This document shows positions 10,185-22,706 of a stretch of DNA of 64,000 bases, one piece after another; position 1 is the stretch's first letter; every line of letters starts with the position of its first letter. This stretch comes from Pectinophora gossypiella. Its lineage: Eukaryota; Arthropoda; Insecta; Lepidoptera; Gelechiidae. The stretch is taken from the NCBI RefSeq assembly GCF_024362695.1, contig NC_065417.1, forward strand, positions 12,269,001 to 12,333,000. Reading direction: 5' to 3'. A program made the position numbers and the translations under genes. A model generated the notes under the pieces. That model did no database searches. It saw only the letters and a list, made by a program, of their open reading frames with translations, and was not told the origin of the DNA.

Positions 10185-13100
10185 TTCGTTTTTGTTTAAA
10201 ATGAGGAGAAGAACGAGCCATGGGATTTATAACAGTCGTTTATTTTCAGCCGGCCACGTTTTCCCAAACAGAAACAGGTTGCACGTCCAACAAAAAAAAT
10301 AAACGTTCCTCGCGGGAGTAGGGATATGCCTCTGAAAAGCTGGACTCACAAGTGAAATAGTGTTCAGATTCAACCTACGCCTAGAATGTTACCTACAGGG
10401 ACACCCCGGACAAAAACCTAGTTTTACACAGACACTATGGGAATAGTGTATGGGGACCCCCCCCCCCTCCTCCCTGAGTTGGTAAACAAATATTTTGACA
10501 TGTCGTTTGAAGGGAACCGGCATGGCGTAACGAATAATATATAATTAAAAATAAAACAAAAATATCACGCAAAAATGGAAAGAGGAGGGGGATGCCGTTG
10601 CCCACCATTGGGATCTTGTAGGCTAGACTAGAATAGAAAATAAAAATAAAATATGATATAACAGGCACATAGCATCATACTATGCAATTTGCAGGGTCAC
10701 TTATAAATACTTATAATTAACATCATTAACTTATCATCTATTTAGTTTTTAATCATTTCTTACCAATAAAGACATGACCCAAGAACACTTGAATGAAGAT
10801 AAAAAGTATATCAACCCAGTTCACCAAATTGTATAGCTAAATGAGTATCATTAGTCCTAAGAAGAAAAAATATTTCTGGAGATAACAAGAAGCCTAACGA
10901 CGATATATATCAAAAACCACAGTAAATTATTGTAGTACATTTCTGAAGAAAACTATAATATAAAAAGTCGATGTGAGGCTCAAAGGTCTTATGCTCATTA
11001 GTGTACGGTCTATAAAACTAACAAAATATAAAATAAGCTTTTTAGAATCTAGGCCGATTTTTCTCAAAGGAGGGAGCGAAGTGAAACCCATCCTTTACTT
11101 AATTTCGCGTAATAAATTCCGAAATCTATGTTCTCGGAATTTGTAGTTTATTTGAGCTAAGCTCTAGAAGAGATACGGCTAGTTAAAATATAGAGGAGCT
11201 GTCCTTTTTCTTTAAAATATCTTACATAATCCGATAAATTCTAAGACGTAAATGCTTAGTAAAATAAAAAGCTTAAAGTCCTTTCAGTAACCCAAGTAAA
11301 TTAAAATAATAAAAACGATTGAAGACTATAGAGATAATATAAATTACAGTTCAGGAGCACGGATTTGATGACGGAGTTAAATGAAGTTGTAGAAACGTTT
11401 CGCCATCTGAGTTTGAGCCTCTTAGTTCGCGCGAAGAATATTGATGACAAAACGAAATTACAGGGTTACACAACGCTGAAACTAAATAATCAATAAGTAG
11501 GACGTTCTAGTAAATAGAACGTTCACAAGGAAACTACAGGAAGCGAGCATATTAAATTCCTATCATCGTACACTGTCATAGCAGAACTAGAGTTTAATAA
11601 GCCAACCCGGTAATTGGGTTAAAATGCATTGTATAGAGCAACCCGGCTCGCTAGTCGCTACACAATGCACCCGCGATCATATTTTATGTGAGAAGATTAG
11701 AGCGAGGCTCTCCCTGTATAGTTCACCTCAGGACAATAGACGCTGCAAAAATAGGTTAGGCTTGTATGCAAAGTACAAATTGGGCGCAAAGTGCAAAATT
11801 AACATGTAGCTAACAATACAGGTTCACAGTTACAGTGTTTTGAACAGGCGCAAGTAAACCTTACGGCATTTTATAGGTTGTTTTTTTGAAGCATTTGAAA
11901 GTTCACCCTGTGTGTGATACAGCTTCACATTTCCACCTGCTGGTTTATTATAATTTTTCTTGATTATCAATGCAACCGTATTTACATTTTGATTGTAGAA
12001 CGCATTTGTATTTAACTTAAACTACTCTTCGAAAGAGTCTCGAATACTGGCGATTTATTCAAGAATAAAACTCTCTCTTGGACGAATCCACCCTAAGTAA
12101 GTTAATCTGGACTTCTTCTAGGTTACAGTGAATTTGCATTTTCGAGCTAGGATGTCCGATCTTTTACAGCATCGTCACTTAGCATTAGAGAAGATTGCGG
12201 TCGACGCAGAACTATTTGGAATAAAACATCGCCGCAGCTACAAATGCTGCCAGTAACTGGCTTGGAAACATACATTCTGACATAGATACGACAGAAGAAG
12301 AATATTGGCGCAACATTTCAACACATTTGTGGGAAATGGACCGCCTTGCAGGAAGTACGTTCGTGGTCTACAACCGGTTTTGTGTACAGTATATATGTAA
12401 AATAAGATACAACTTTTGAGAATTATGATTTCATTTCCGCGCACACAAATCCACAGGTAAGGTCGCAGATTTAAATCCCACCCTGGCTCAAGTGGGGATC
12501 AAAAGTGATATAATTGTATAAGTATTTTAAATATCTTGACGGGTATGGTAGCTCGACGAATTTTTAGTAGAAACGCGTGGTGAAGAAACATTCTCTCCGG
12601 TTGATTGAGGGGAACGCTGTAATAGCAGGGCGTATTATATAGGCAGCTTATGTTTATGTTAGCTTCAAGTATTGATTTGCAAGTTAAGTGATGTTCGTTT
12701 ATCCAGAATCTGAATCATAATGATGAATTATGGCTATCTGTGACTAGGCACAACTCGAGTGAATGGACTATCGACATTTCGCCTTGAAGTAATCATGCTC
12801 TATTGTTATATTGCGCACTACTGTTTTCATATTTATTGTTATTATTATTTATTTATCTCTACGTTTAGATAAGAAATCGTAGTAGCTCAGTTGAAAGTGG
12901 AAATTGTCAATGGAAAGTGTCAAGTGGAAGCTTACTCCACCAAAAATTGGTATAGCAATATTAAGAAATAATAAATCTTATGATCTCCAAGTCCCAAGTC
13001 TGCAGTAACTAAGGAATGAGGACATGTCTGATCCTAACAAATTTCTAGGTTTAACTATATTGTACGTGAGATATTTCATTCGGAATGGCTGAGAAAAGTG

Positions 13101-13330
13101 CATTCTATTGTACATAGAGTCATTCTAGAGGATTATGATGCTATCCCTCACATTGTAAAGAGCGTTGGAGGGATAACTCTCAAGCTGAATAGCTCTAATA
13201 AATATTAATTTGTATTGTTGAGATATCATTTACCGGTTTTTGGGGGTTAAATCAACTCACGTATCATCCGCTAAAGGTTTACGCTCATAAGGTTTGTAGC
13301 TGTAACTAGTAAGTAAGCTGAAAGCTACTT
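10185..13330. other. Intergenic, about 3 kb with almost no recognised content
   Basis: Contains a C homopolymer with CTCC at about 10459-10472 and the family B tail at 12592-12661. No gene or further repeat recognised. Confidence 0.45.
12592..12661 (+). repeat. SINE family B 3' tail, diverged
   Basis: TTCTCTCCGGTTGATTGAGG ... AGCAGGGCGTATTATATAGG ... TTATGTTTATGTTA. Confidence 0.5.
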
Positions 13331-13334
13331 TGCT

Positions 13335-13465
13335 ACGTCCTAAGATAGCATGATGATGGTAACGGATAATCAGCCCGTGGCCCATATGATGATGGTGCAT
13401 CATGTTAGAAAGGACACAATCCCTCTGTTACGACAAGCAGGTGGATGTGCCCTATGTTTTTTTAT
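13335..13465 (-). repeat. Family C fragment
   Basis: CGTCCTAAGATAGCATGATG ... CATCATGTTAGAAAGGACAC ... TACGACAAGCAGGTGGATGT. The tail half is missing. Confidence 0.5.
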
Positions 13466-13469
13466 TGAC

Positions 13470-15120
13470 TCTCTTTTTGCGACTGGGATCTTTGATCTAT
13501 GCTGATCAATACACGCTGACCTTAGACCTCTCTTTCAGACGATTTGATCATTGTCTCGTAGAAAATAAAGCCATGCAGTTTTCACATACACTTCATGACT
13601 GTACATCCCGATTTTAGTGCAGCAGAATCTACCGCACACTCTGCAGAAGAATTGTAATTGTTTTGTGAAATTGTCTTGTTTTTGTGTGTGGCGTCCTTTT
13701 ATAATAAACTATTTATATTCTATTCTAAGAATTTTCCGACTGTTGTATTTGGTTGTGTGTTAGTGACGTTTCGTTCGCCTATTCGCCAGTTGCTAGTAGG
13801 AGTCACAAAATGAGATGTCAAGACACAAATACGCTGACAGTGATCGGCCGCAGTCATATTTCGACAACTTATAACTTATCCTACCCAATAAGAACCAAGA
13901 TCATAAGTTCATTATATATCCTAAGCAATGTCTAAGTAACATAAAGATATTAGATTAAATACCCCATACCATATCCGGTTGATTTAGGATAGCCATAATG
14001 GGCTGATCATGTTTCTGTTGTACTAAAATAAATACGAGCATACCAACTATGACGAATCCTTATAATCACATAATATAAGGAACTCATTAGCAAGTCACGG
14101 GCTGAATTTATTTATCTAAAAAATAATTTATCGTGCGGGAAAAGCTTTCAAACGTGGTCATTGAAAATTCGGTCTGGCACCTTTAAAAGGTTATTGTATA
14201 AAAATAGATTCACTCCGGCACTGAATGTGCATTTTTAACGTGTTTATAGTACAACCAGGGCTGGCTAAATTGCGAGGTATTGGTGACCCGATGTTTGAAG
14301 AGTAAACTTTGTATCGGGTGGAGTGTCTGCCCAGTTTTTACCCAACTGCGGCGAAGCAAAATGAAGGGTAATGTGTTTGACCGCTATGTGACTCCCTTCA
14401 AGGAATTGGTTATTGCTCCTTCTTGACACATTGGCATGCATGCTAGTTCCTTGCATGCAATTGCTACTTTCATTGTGTACACGGTATACTAAATTTGATT
14501 TTCGAACGTAGCTACCTGTTTACAAGTTTCAATTGCAAAGGAGCCACGTGGCAGCAGCTGGCATCCAAGCTTTACTGGCACGTGTAACCCCGCCTTAAAG
14601 CTCTAATTTGATTTATTTCATCAATCAACTTACATTAACTATTCAGATATGAAACTTTCTGTATGTATGTAAGTGATATTCAACTATCACACGGAAACAA
14701 CATTAAAATAACTTTAAAATACTTAAAGTTAGGCATATCATTTCGTAACCAAGCACTCTAGTATTATCAAAGTTAGTGCCTTAGTGCCTGTACAACCTAA
14801 TTTAGTCGCGTCTGCATTGTTCACATAAATCTGATTAGGGCTGACATATTTTCCCAAGTACTTACATGTAGGTTGATGACATCAGATAGAGGTCAAGAAG
14901 GGTATTAGGCTGGCAACCCGAAAGAAATTGGCTGGGGTGTAAAGCGTGACTGGATTGAAAGGGGCGGGCTCTATACCACGTGCTCTTGGTAATGATAATG
15001 GTGGCCTTGTCTGCCGCGATGAATCCGAAACTATGATAAATGTATCAACGGTTACGTATTTAAATATCGAAAGTTACAAAACCTAACGTCAAATCACCTA
15101 GGTTTCAAATACCTAAAATC
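13470..15120. other. Intergenic
   Basis: Only the family R piece at 14328-14395. Short open frames do not resemble proteins. Confidence 0.45.
14328..14395 (+). repeat. Family R short repeat
   Basis: CCCAGTTTTTACCCAACTGC, GGCGAAGCAAAATGAAGGGT, AATGTGTTTGACCGCTATGT. Related pieces lie at 18462-18535 (CTCGACTACAGCGAAGCAAA), 24908-24972 (CAGCGGCGAAGAAAAAAGGA) and 29490-29525 (AGCATAGCAAAACGGAGGGT). Confidence 0.45.
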
Positions 15121-15121
15121 T

Positions 15122-15412
15122 CATCATCACCAGCCTATTAACGTCCCCACTGCTGGGGCACGGGCCTTCCCTATAGATGGATAGGGAGATTGGGCCTTAA
15201 ACCATCACGCGGGCCCAGTGCGGATTGATGGTTATTAACGACTACTAATGCAGCCGGGACCAACGGCTTAACGTGGCTTCCGAAGCACGGAGGAGCTCGA
15301 GATGAAAACTTTTTTTTTTTGTGGTTACCCATCCTATGACCGGCCTTTGCGAAAGTTGCTTAACTTCAACAATCGCAGGCCGAGCGCGTTTACCGCAGCG
15401 CCACCGAGCTCC
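15122..15412 (-). mobile_element. SINE with tRNA-like head and 5S rRNA-like segment (family G)
   Basis: Read on the minus strand from 15412: AGGAGCTCGGTGGCGC followed by a tRNA-like A box (CGGTAAACGCGCTCGG); then a stretch close to the 3' part of 5S rRNA (GTTAAGCAACTTTCGCAAA, CGGTCATAGGATGGGTAACC); then an A-run, GAGCTCCTCCGTGCTTCGG, CGTTAAGCCGTTGGTCCCGG shared with family A; and a tail ending GATGATGA. No protein. It appears full length. Confidence 0.7.
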
Positions 15413-15687
15413 TAAAATCTAAATAGCCTTTATACACAACACAACACCTACCACCACGATAAGAAGAACACAACTCACTACAATACCAGCTGAAGACAAC
15501 GGATCTACTACTTCTAAGAAACAGCTGTTATTTTAGGAATTTTGACCATTTGGTAAGTATTTAAAATATCAAACTTTGGTGTTATTAACTATAAACATTT
15601 TAAAGATTACATGTATTTAGCCCAAAGGGTACCTTAATCTTGGATATATCGTATTAGTTGGTTAGGTATAGGTATTTAGGTTTATTT

Positions 15688-15857
15688 TTGATGGACTAAT
15701 GTTATGGGCGATAGGCTGATCCCTTATCACCATAAGGTTCATCATATCCATCTTTGGACTTCGTATCAACAGTGGCTGAAAGTTGTCTTTGATTACTTGT
15801 GGCTCTGCCCACCCCATTAGGGATTACGGGCGTGAGTTTATGTATGTATGTATGTAT
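15688..15857 (+). repeat. Family C copy with (ATGT)n tail
   Basis: GATGGACTAATGTTATGGGC ... GATCCCTTATCACCATAAGG ... GTGGCTCTGCCCACCCCATT ... GTGAGTTTATGTATGTATGT. Confidence 0.65.
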
Positions 15858-15863
15858 TTAAAC

Positions 15864-16054
15864 CTCACCTGATCGTCCGAAAGTAAGACGATCCGTGCTT
15901 CGTAAAGCACGTTAAGCCGTTGGTCCCGGTTACTACTTACTGACGTAAGTACGTAGTCGTCACATGAGTCATGTCAGGGGCCTTTGGCGGCTCAATAGTA
16001 ACCCTGACACCAGGGTTGATGAGGTTGGTAATCCACCTCACAACCTACATGATA
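15864..16054 (+). repeat. SINE family A, 5'-truncated
   Basis: CACCTGATCGTCCGAAAGTA ... AAGCCGTTGGTCCCGGTTAC ... GGGGCCTTTGGCGGCTCAAT ... CCACCTCACAACCTACATGA. It directly follows a family C copy. Confidence 0.65.
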
Positions 16055-16599
16055 AAAAATATAAATAATAGAATTACAAATACACGAAATAGGCAATCAT
16101 TTTTGTAGTTTATTCTATTATACTTAATAAAACCTGTGCTTGAAGTATTTAAATACCTCGGTCGCCAAATGAATAACATAATAGGTAATATTGTTTATTT
16201 TTCCGATAAACTGTAGTATGTTTATTGATACAATCATTACAAGAACGTTTTCATGATTGATAAGGGGTAGCCTAAATTCGCGAAAATTATGCCAATAATG
16301 TATTTTCTTTTTTTCCTAGTTGTATTAAAGTTGTCAAGGCAGTAATGATAATGAAATTAAACATTCACAGGCAAGTATTAAACAACTGTCAAGTTACCTA
16401 ACCTATTTCTTAATGGTTCTGTTCCGCGTCACTGAAGTTTGAACCTTAACTTACGGACTTAAATGATAATGTTCGTCTATAATACATCGTGATTTTAAAC
16501 ATTGAATTATTAGGTGATAGATTACATCGTCAACTTATGTGTTTACAAATTGGAATTGACAATGAAATTACTAGGTAAGTGAGGAGTAGGTATTGTTTG

Positions 16600-16772
16600 G
16601 CTTTCTAGGGGGCTATTCGAATCACGGTGGGGACATATCATAAAGATCACTTCGCGTGCCGTGGTTTGGTTAGGACATTAAAGGCTGATCAAGTGTCCAA
16701 TATTTCTTAATTGATGCGTGCTCCGGAAGACACGTTAAGCCGTTGGTCCTGGTCACTACTTACTGATGTAAC
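16600..16772 (+). repeat. SINE family A, degraded middle part
   Basis: Begins within the B-box-like ATTCGAATCACGGTGGGGAC and runs through GACACGTTAAGCCGTTGGTC to ACTACTTACTGATGTAAC. The 3' half is absent. Confidence 0.55.
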
Positions 16773-16884
16773 TGTCAATTTCTCTAGTTCTTAAACAAAC
16801 GTAAGGTGAATTAGCAGATATAACCCTTTGTTTCCCTAGGTACTACTTCTTGTGTGAGACAGAGTACTGCGGGGCGGAAGCAAG

Positions 16885-16977
16885 AGGGAAACCACTGCCC
16901 TATTTTTCCCTAAAAAAGTAGCATGAAAAAAGCTGCACCGACAAGAGCGTGGCTCTTAAATTGATGATGATGATGAC
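16885..16977 (+). repeat. Family I repeat with (GAT)n tail
   Basis: AGAGGGAAACCACTGCCCTA ... AAGCTGCACCGACAAGAGCG, TGGCTCTTAAATTGATGATG. Confidence 0.5.
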
Positions 16978-17483
16978 TACTTCTTGGCACTACCAGTCAA
17001 GTCGTGGGTCATCTTCCAAAGAAGGACATTTAAGTAACAATATCAGTCCTGTACGCCATACTGTTCATAATTTATTTATTTCACAATACTAACTTCTGTT
17101 TCATGTCTTATTTAGATAATGTAATACAACGTAAATAACCTCCCGAGAGCCCTTTGTGAGCTGCAAAGGCCTCAGACATTGCTAAATTAGGCAAGTTAAA
17201 TGATAATGTAAACAGACTGTCCTAACCTAAGGAATGGACTACGGTTCATTAGTCATATAACCGTGTTTTTGTTCTTGTGTCCAGATTAGGTATACTCAAC
17301 GCCTTGCCAATAAAAAATAAACCTTTTTTTGTATGTTCCTTGTATATGTTTTATTGTGTACAAATAAATAAATAATAAACAATTGATGAACATTTGTACA
17401 CTTCTGATGGATTTCTATTTTTCTAGCACTCAACGATGCTTAGGCAAACTCACAAACAGAAAAATTAGTTGAAAAAGTTCAGA

Positions 17484-17562
17484 CCCGGATGGGACTCGAT
17501 CCCGCACCTCTTGTCAAGCCGAAACTAGCGTGTTAACCAATACACCATCGTGTCGTCTGTCG
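17484..17562 (-). pseudogene. tRNA-like sequence (SINE head or tRNA pseudogene)
   Basis: The minus strand reads ACACGATGGTGTATTGGTTA (A box), ACACGCTAGTTTCGGCTTGA and a B box GCGGGATCGAGTCCCATCC. The T arm and D arm can be drawn, but the acceptor pairing is only about 5 of 7, and the anticodon arm is unconvincing. No clear 3' SINE tail was found. Confidence 0.4.
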
Positions 17563-17821
17563 TAAATTAGTATCGTAGAAAGACTCGCCTAACACGAGCT
17601 TTAGATACATACAGCTCACATTTGTTTCCAACGTGATTAATCTCATACATTATACAAACAATAATACATACATGGCATACATAAACATATCGCTAATCAT
17701 CCAAGACATGTCGTAGAAGTCGACGGAGCGTATCACGTGATGTCGGACAAAATTATATATATAGGTATATATATATTAACCTACAGGGGATGCACTAGCA
17801 GCATATCAGTTCGCTGTGCGT

Positions 17822-17945
17822 AATAGGCTAATTTCCAACTAGTCAAATCGGTTACTTTTTACTAAATGTCAAAACACGAAATGACTATGGAATTTGTATG
17901 AAAAAGCACACTGTGACGTCATAGAAAAACGTGATAAAATATCGG
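17822..17945 (+). repeat. Family P repeat carrying a consensus CRE
   Basis: ATAGGCTAATTTCCAACTAG ... CTAAATGTCAAAACACG ... AAAAAGCACACTGTGACGTC. The same sequence is inverted at 34472-34596. It contains the palindrome TGACGTCA at 17914-17921. Confidence 0.65.
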
Positions 17946-18689
17946 ACTTATTCTTGATTAAAGTTCATAAATAAGTTAAATTGGAAAAAGAAAATGTTTT
18001 CCGTTAGTTTTCGGTTTTAGATGTCTTTATTTTGTAATCAGAATTTCATAATTTATCTTGACACGACCCAATTGAGGGGTTGGAGTCACTCACGTCCGTA
18101 GGTTTACCCTCGAGACCCTACACGTGACCCCTGGGTGATAATCGTAGACTTCGGCCGTGTCTGGTTACCACCCTCCAGACAAAACTTTGCCGCCAAGCGA
18201 CGAAACTCGTCTTCCGGCATGATGTCTGGAGAAGCTGCTAAGGGAGAGAGGTCTGGGCAGTTGTACTATGCATGTGCCGATCACAGTGCCCTGGTATACG
18301 CACTGCTGGGCCGATAACGTTGTACCTCGCCCTACCGCTTTCTCCTTGCCTATTCACTATTCCTCAAAACTAGAGTGAATAGGGAATTATTAGGTAAGCG
18401 TGTACCAACTTAGATCACATCTTCACTTACCACCAGGTGAGATTGTGGTCAAACGCAAACCTATTTTTACTCGACTACAGCGAAGCAAAAAGTAGGGTTA
18501 TGTGTTTATGTATTATAATATGACTACGGCTATCTCCTAAACATCACGCCCTGTTCGAAAGACTTTCTTGTTTCATACGTTTTAGAGCGCGATTTTTCCG
18601 TAGTCGGGTTTTAGTTTTTAAACTTATATTTTTATGAATAAAAAACTATTTTTTTTACTTACTAAGTAATCTACGTATTCCTTCAATGC

Positions 18690-18945
18690 TGGAGTCTGGG
18701 AAGGTACGAAATGCGGAACGCTTTCAGCTGCTTATCTTCCCGGGCATATTATCGTGAATAGCGATCGAGGGATTGTGCTCTTTCCAACATGATGGACCAC
18801 TATATGGGTGATGGGTTGATCAGCTGTCACTATTACAGCTCATTATGCCCTCCTTAGGTCTGAATATCAAATGTGGCTGGCAGCTGTCTTCTGATCACTT
18901 GTGGCTCTGCCCACCCCATAAAGGATTTCAGTGGTGAGAGTAGAG
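18690..18945 (+). repeat. Family C copy, diverged
   Basis: ATCTTCCCGGGCATATTATC ... AGGGATTGTGCTCTTTCCAA ... CTTGTGGCTCTGCCCACCCC. Confidence 0.55.
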
Positions 18946-18949
18946 GGGA

Positions 18950-21900
18950 TACCAATAAGCCATAAACATTTCTCACGATAAGCACATTTAGTACGTAGTC
19001 CACTGAAACTCAGAGGATGTATGTGTTGATATTAATGATCATCCTGCCAGAGAGAGCTATAAATTACCCGAAGTAAGTCCGTAAAACAAAGTGCACTGCA
19101 CTCGGTTTAAGTGCAACTAATATGATAAGACTACGGATTTGTATTAAGTCAATTGACACTTAAAACATATATATTTTATGATTAATTTATTTAATTAATA
19201 TTTAAACATTATAATGAATCTTATTAACTAATCAATGATATGGACACTGTAGTATTAAAAATAATGTACTAAATCTTTTCAAGTTGCTGTTATGGTATTT
19301 AAATACATCAAAAGAATGATGTTAATAAAGAAAACCTGTGGGTGTATTCTAAATGAGGTAAATGGATAAATATCCAAGAGAATAGTCTTTCACAAGGCTT
19401 TTGTGTTTTTCTGTATTTAATATGCAACTTGCATAGACTAGTCTGCCTAGTGTAATATTTGTTTTAGTAAGAAAAATATTTTATTTTGGATGCCAACTCT
19501 CTTCCCACAAACAATTAAGTTTTATCGTAAGAAAAATCTCTCTGGTTAATGAGAAAAAGTTTCTGCTTTTTTTAATACTGGCTACTTTTTTTGTCCATCT
19601 CAGTTTTCATAACAACTTTTTTCCTTACTCATCCCAATGTTTTATAAAAAGAACCTAATAACAAAAAACTTACTCATGTAAAAACTATTCATATCACTTC
19701 CGAATGTTGAGATTTATTTTAAACTATAGTAGGTGTATTATTAATGTCATCCGCTAGGAATTACAACAAGATTGTTTGTGAGTGGCCACATATGGCTTGT
19801 GAATCATGTCTGAGACGGTACATGTGTTCATATGGCTCTTCATAAACATGATAACATTCTCATCCTTAAGGAGTTGCTACATAAATAAAAGTATTGTTTT
19901 ATTTATTTTTCATACCCTACTTTTTTAGATACTTTGTTGTGAGAGTTTTTAAAATGTGTTCTGAAAGTCTATTAATGTGGATTAATTATGGTATCGATTA
20001 TTTAGATATATTTTTGGAAATATTTTGACACTACCTATGTTTTTATTAATGTAATTTAAGTATCTACTTAACTACTTACTTTTTTAGTCTTGGGTATACT
20101 ATTTTAAGGTAAATGAACCTACTTATTTATGTGTTGTTAAATATCAATGTTTTGTAAATACAACTTTCGAGATTTTATTATTGATAGAATTTACAAAAAA
20201 CTATTTAGGAAAAGATGTAATCTGTGCAGAGTTTCGGTATGAAAATATTGATAAATGCGAAAAAATACTCAATCGTAGATAAGTAGGTACTACATTATTT
20301 CGAGAGTACCTAATTCGTAAAATAATCATTAGGATTACATGCTTTCAAGTGCTTCAATTTGCGTCAATATAATTACCAAATGAATGATTATAACTCAAAG
20401 TAACTCTCAATTGATACATTTACTGCCGAATATTAATATTAAACAGAAATTCGCTGGGGTATTGAGAAAATACAGTCACTAAATTACAAAAGGTTATCAC
20501 CTGGCGATAACCTAAGGCAAAGGGAATATTGTTTAATGCAATTTCGCAGTGTCGATATGTCCTTCGTACTGTAGATTCTCAAGGAACGTTTCTCAGGATA
20601 TTCTAGCATCCCTATCACCTTAAACCGTATCTATAAACCCTAAAATACGACAGAGAAACATATGAAATACGTACCCTTATAAATACACTGAAGATATCAA
20701 ATCGTCCAAACGTCCAGGGAAAAAATCCATTGTCACAGAAAATATACACAAATCACAGGTTCCACAAGCACGTCACCATTTATAAATTATTAAATCCACA
20801 CCCGCGCAAATGATAAAAATCAGTTTCTTATTGACATAAACACAAACTCAGCGTCCGCCATATGCGGTACGTTCCGCGCATACGAACACCATAGATTTTT
20901 GTATTCGCTCTTAGATTACCGGCATGTTTGACACGTGATTTTTCGGTCAAAATGCAGCATCTTTGTGACGATCCGATTATAGATATTGAATGTTCTATTT
21001 AATTTCTGTAATGTTGATTGAAAATTACTACCCTTTTACTAGTTAAAATATTTTAAATAATAAATAGCTCAAAGTTGATTTTAGGGAATGACTTCGCGTA
21101 CGTGAGTATTCCGAACGCACTTCTATATTTGCCTGACTTCAGGGAGATGCGACAACTGCACGAACTTCATTGTGCTCCAATCCCGACGAGCTTTGATTTC
21201 GATTTACGGAAGAGTGTAGCTGCAAGTGTGAAAGGGAGGAAAGATGTTGTACTTTTCAAGTCAACGGCCTCAGTGGTGATACTGTACGAATTTGACCGAT
21301 ATTCGCTAGGCTATGGCATCTTCTCGTAGACATTTTTCGTAGCTTGTAGTGGTTGGAAAATTTGCTCTACTTTGTTTATTTGTTATAGTTAGGTACTACG
21401 AAAATAATAGACTTTTGGAGAAAACTCTAGCGCTCTGCTCATTGGTACTTGTAGATACTTTCATGAATAGGAAAACTTACGAAACGGCTGAAAACAACTT
21501 GAACATTGCTTCGGCCCAGTTTAACTTCAAATTCAAAGAAACGTTCTTGGCCTGAAGAAGTTACCTAATTGAACATAACTAGTTAAATGTTGTAAAGTTT
21601 CTCAAATTATTTACTTGGTATTAAAAGTTTTATAAGAAATTAAACAATAAGTTAGTTCGAAAATAATATTCATACTTACTTGTCCAAATCAAGTTTAGGA
21701 TTCATAGACCAAGATTTGTTTAAATACTTTTAGTATTCTATAACACTACTTTCAAAATATTTTAAGTAATTATCACCAGAGGCTTAAGACCATAAACCCA
21801 CTCTTTATAGTCTACACTTACACTTTTCACATTACGAAGACATGATGAACCGTACAGTAACAAAAGTGTCTATATAATGGTCTAAATTGTTACGAAGGAT

Positions 21901-22160
21901 ACAATTCCTCTGTCGGTTTTTAAGACATATCAACAAACTCAATCAACAAAAGCTCTAAAGACTAATATCCGAATGGGGTTAGGTGTTCAGAGGTAAGTAT
22001 ATCCATGACACGCTCAGCACATAAGCAGTGTTTTAAGGCATGCCCGGGAAGATAAGCTAAGGTTGCCTGGCAGAAATTGCTATTTAGCAATAAGGCCGCC
22101 TATTGTACTTATGTTTTTATTCGTATGTTTATGTCCTTTGTATATGTCGTTGTGCAATAA
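18950..22160. other. Intergenic, 3.2 kb, very AT-rich and largely repeat-free
   Basis: The cleanest unique-looking stretch of the window. Around 20850-20885 is a small CpG-bearing patch (CAGCGTCCGCCATATGCGG). Two adjacent open frames (21075-21329 and 21349-21555, 84 and 68 codons) resemble nothing known. Confidence 0.45.
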
Positions 22161-22164
22161 AGTA

Positions 22165-22194
22165 TTATTGATTGATTGATTGATTGATTGATAA
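22165..22194 (+). repeat. Microsatellite (ATTG)n
   Basis: About seven units of GATT/ATTG, directly before the (GAA)n tail end of the full-length SINE A at 22197. Confidence 0.8.
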
Positions 22195-22196
22195 GC

Positions 22197-22519
22197 TTCT
22201 TCTTCTTCTTATCGTGTGGGTTGTGAGGATACCAACCTCATCAACCCCGGTGTCAGGGTTTACTGAGCCGCCAAAGGCCCCTGACATGGCTCATGTAACG
22301 ACTACTTACTTGCGTCAGTAAGTAGTAAAGTAACCAGGACCAACGGCTTAACGTGCCTTCCGAAGCACGGATCATCTTAATTTCGGACAATCAGGTGATT
22401 AGCCTGTAATATCCTAACCAAACTAGGGACCACAAAGTATTTTTTGTGTTGTTTCGGGATTCGAACCCGGGACCTCCGGATCGTGAGCCTAACGCTCAAC
22501 CACTGGACCACGAACGCCC
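22197..22519 (-). mobile_element. SINE family A, full-length copy
   Basis: Reads on the minus strand from GGGCGTTCGTGGTCCAGTGG (A-box region), TGAGCGTTAGGCTCACGATCC, B box GGTTCGAATCCC, then the family body and a CTTCTTCTTC (GAA)n tail at 22197. About 323 bp, close to the other full copies. Confidence 0.75.
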
Positions 22520-22587
22520 TTAAAATGCAATTTTATTTCACTTTTCTACTTATTTTCGAATTTTATTTATGAATTACGTACGATGTT

Positions 22588-22706
22588 TGACCGCTTTTAT
22601 TGATGACGTCACAGTACAGTATTTCCATACACACTCCATAGAAAACTATTTTGACGTTTCGTAAAAAGTATCTCATTTGACTAGATTGTCAAGTAGCCTA
22701 TTAGGT
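22588..22706 (-). repeat. Family P repeat with CRE, degraded
   Basis: TTGACCGC ... GATGACGTCACAGTACAG ... AAAAAGTATCTCATTTGACT ... AAGTAGCCTATTAGG. TGACGTCA is intact at 22604-22611. Confidence 0.55.

Noticed and set aside
22165..22194. Short regularly spaced repeats as a CRISPR-like array
   Set aside because: It is a plain tetranucleotide microsatellite with no spacers, in a eukaryotic genome.
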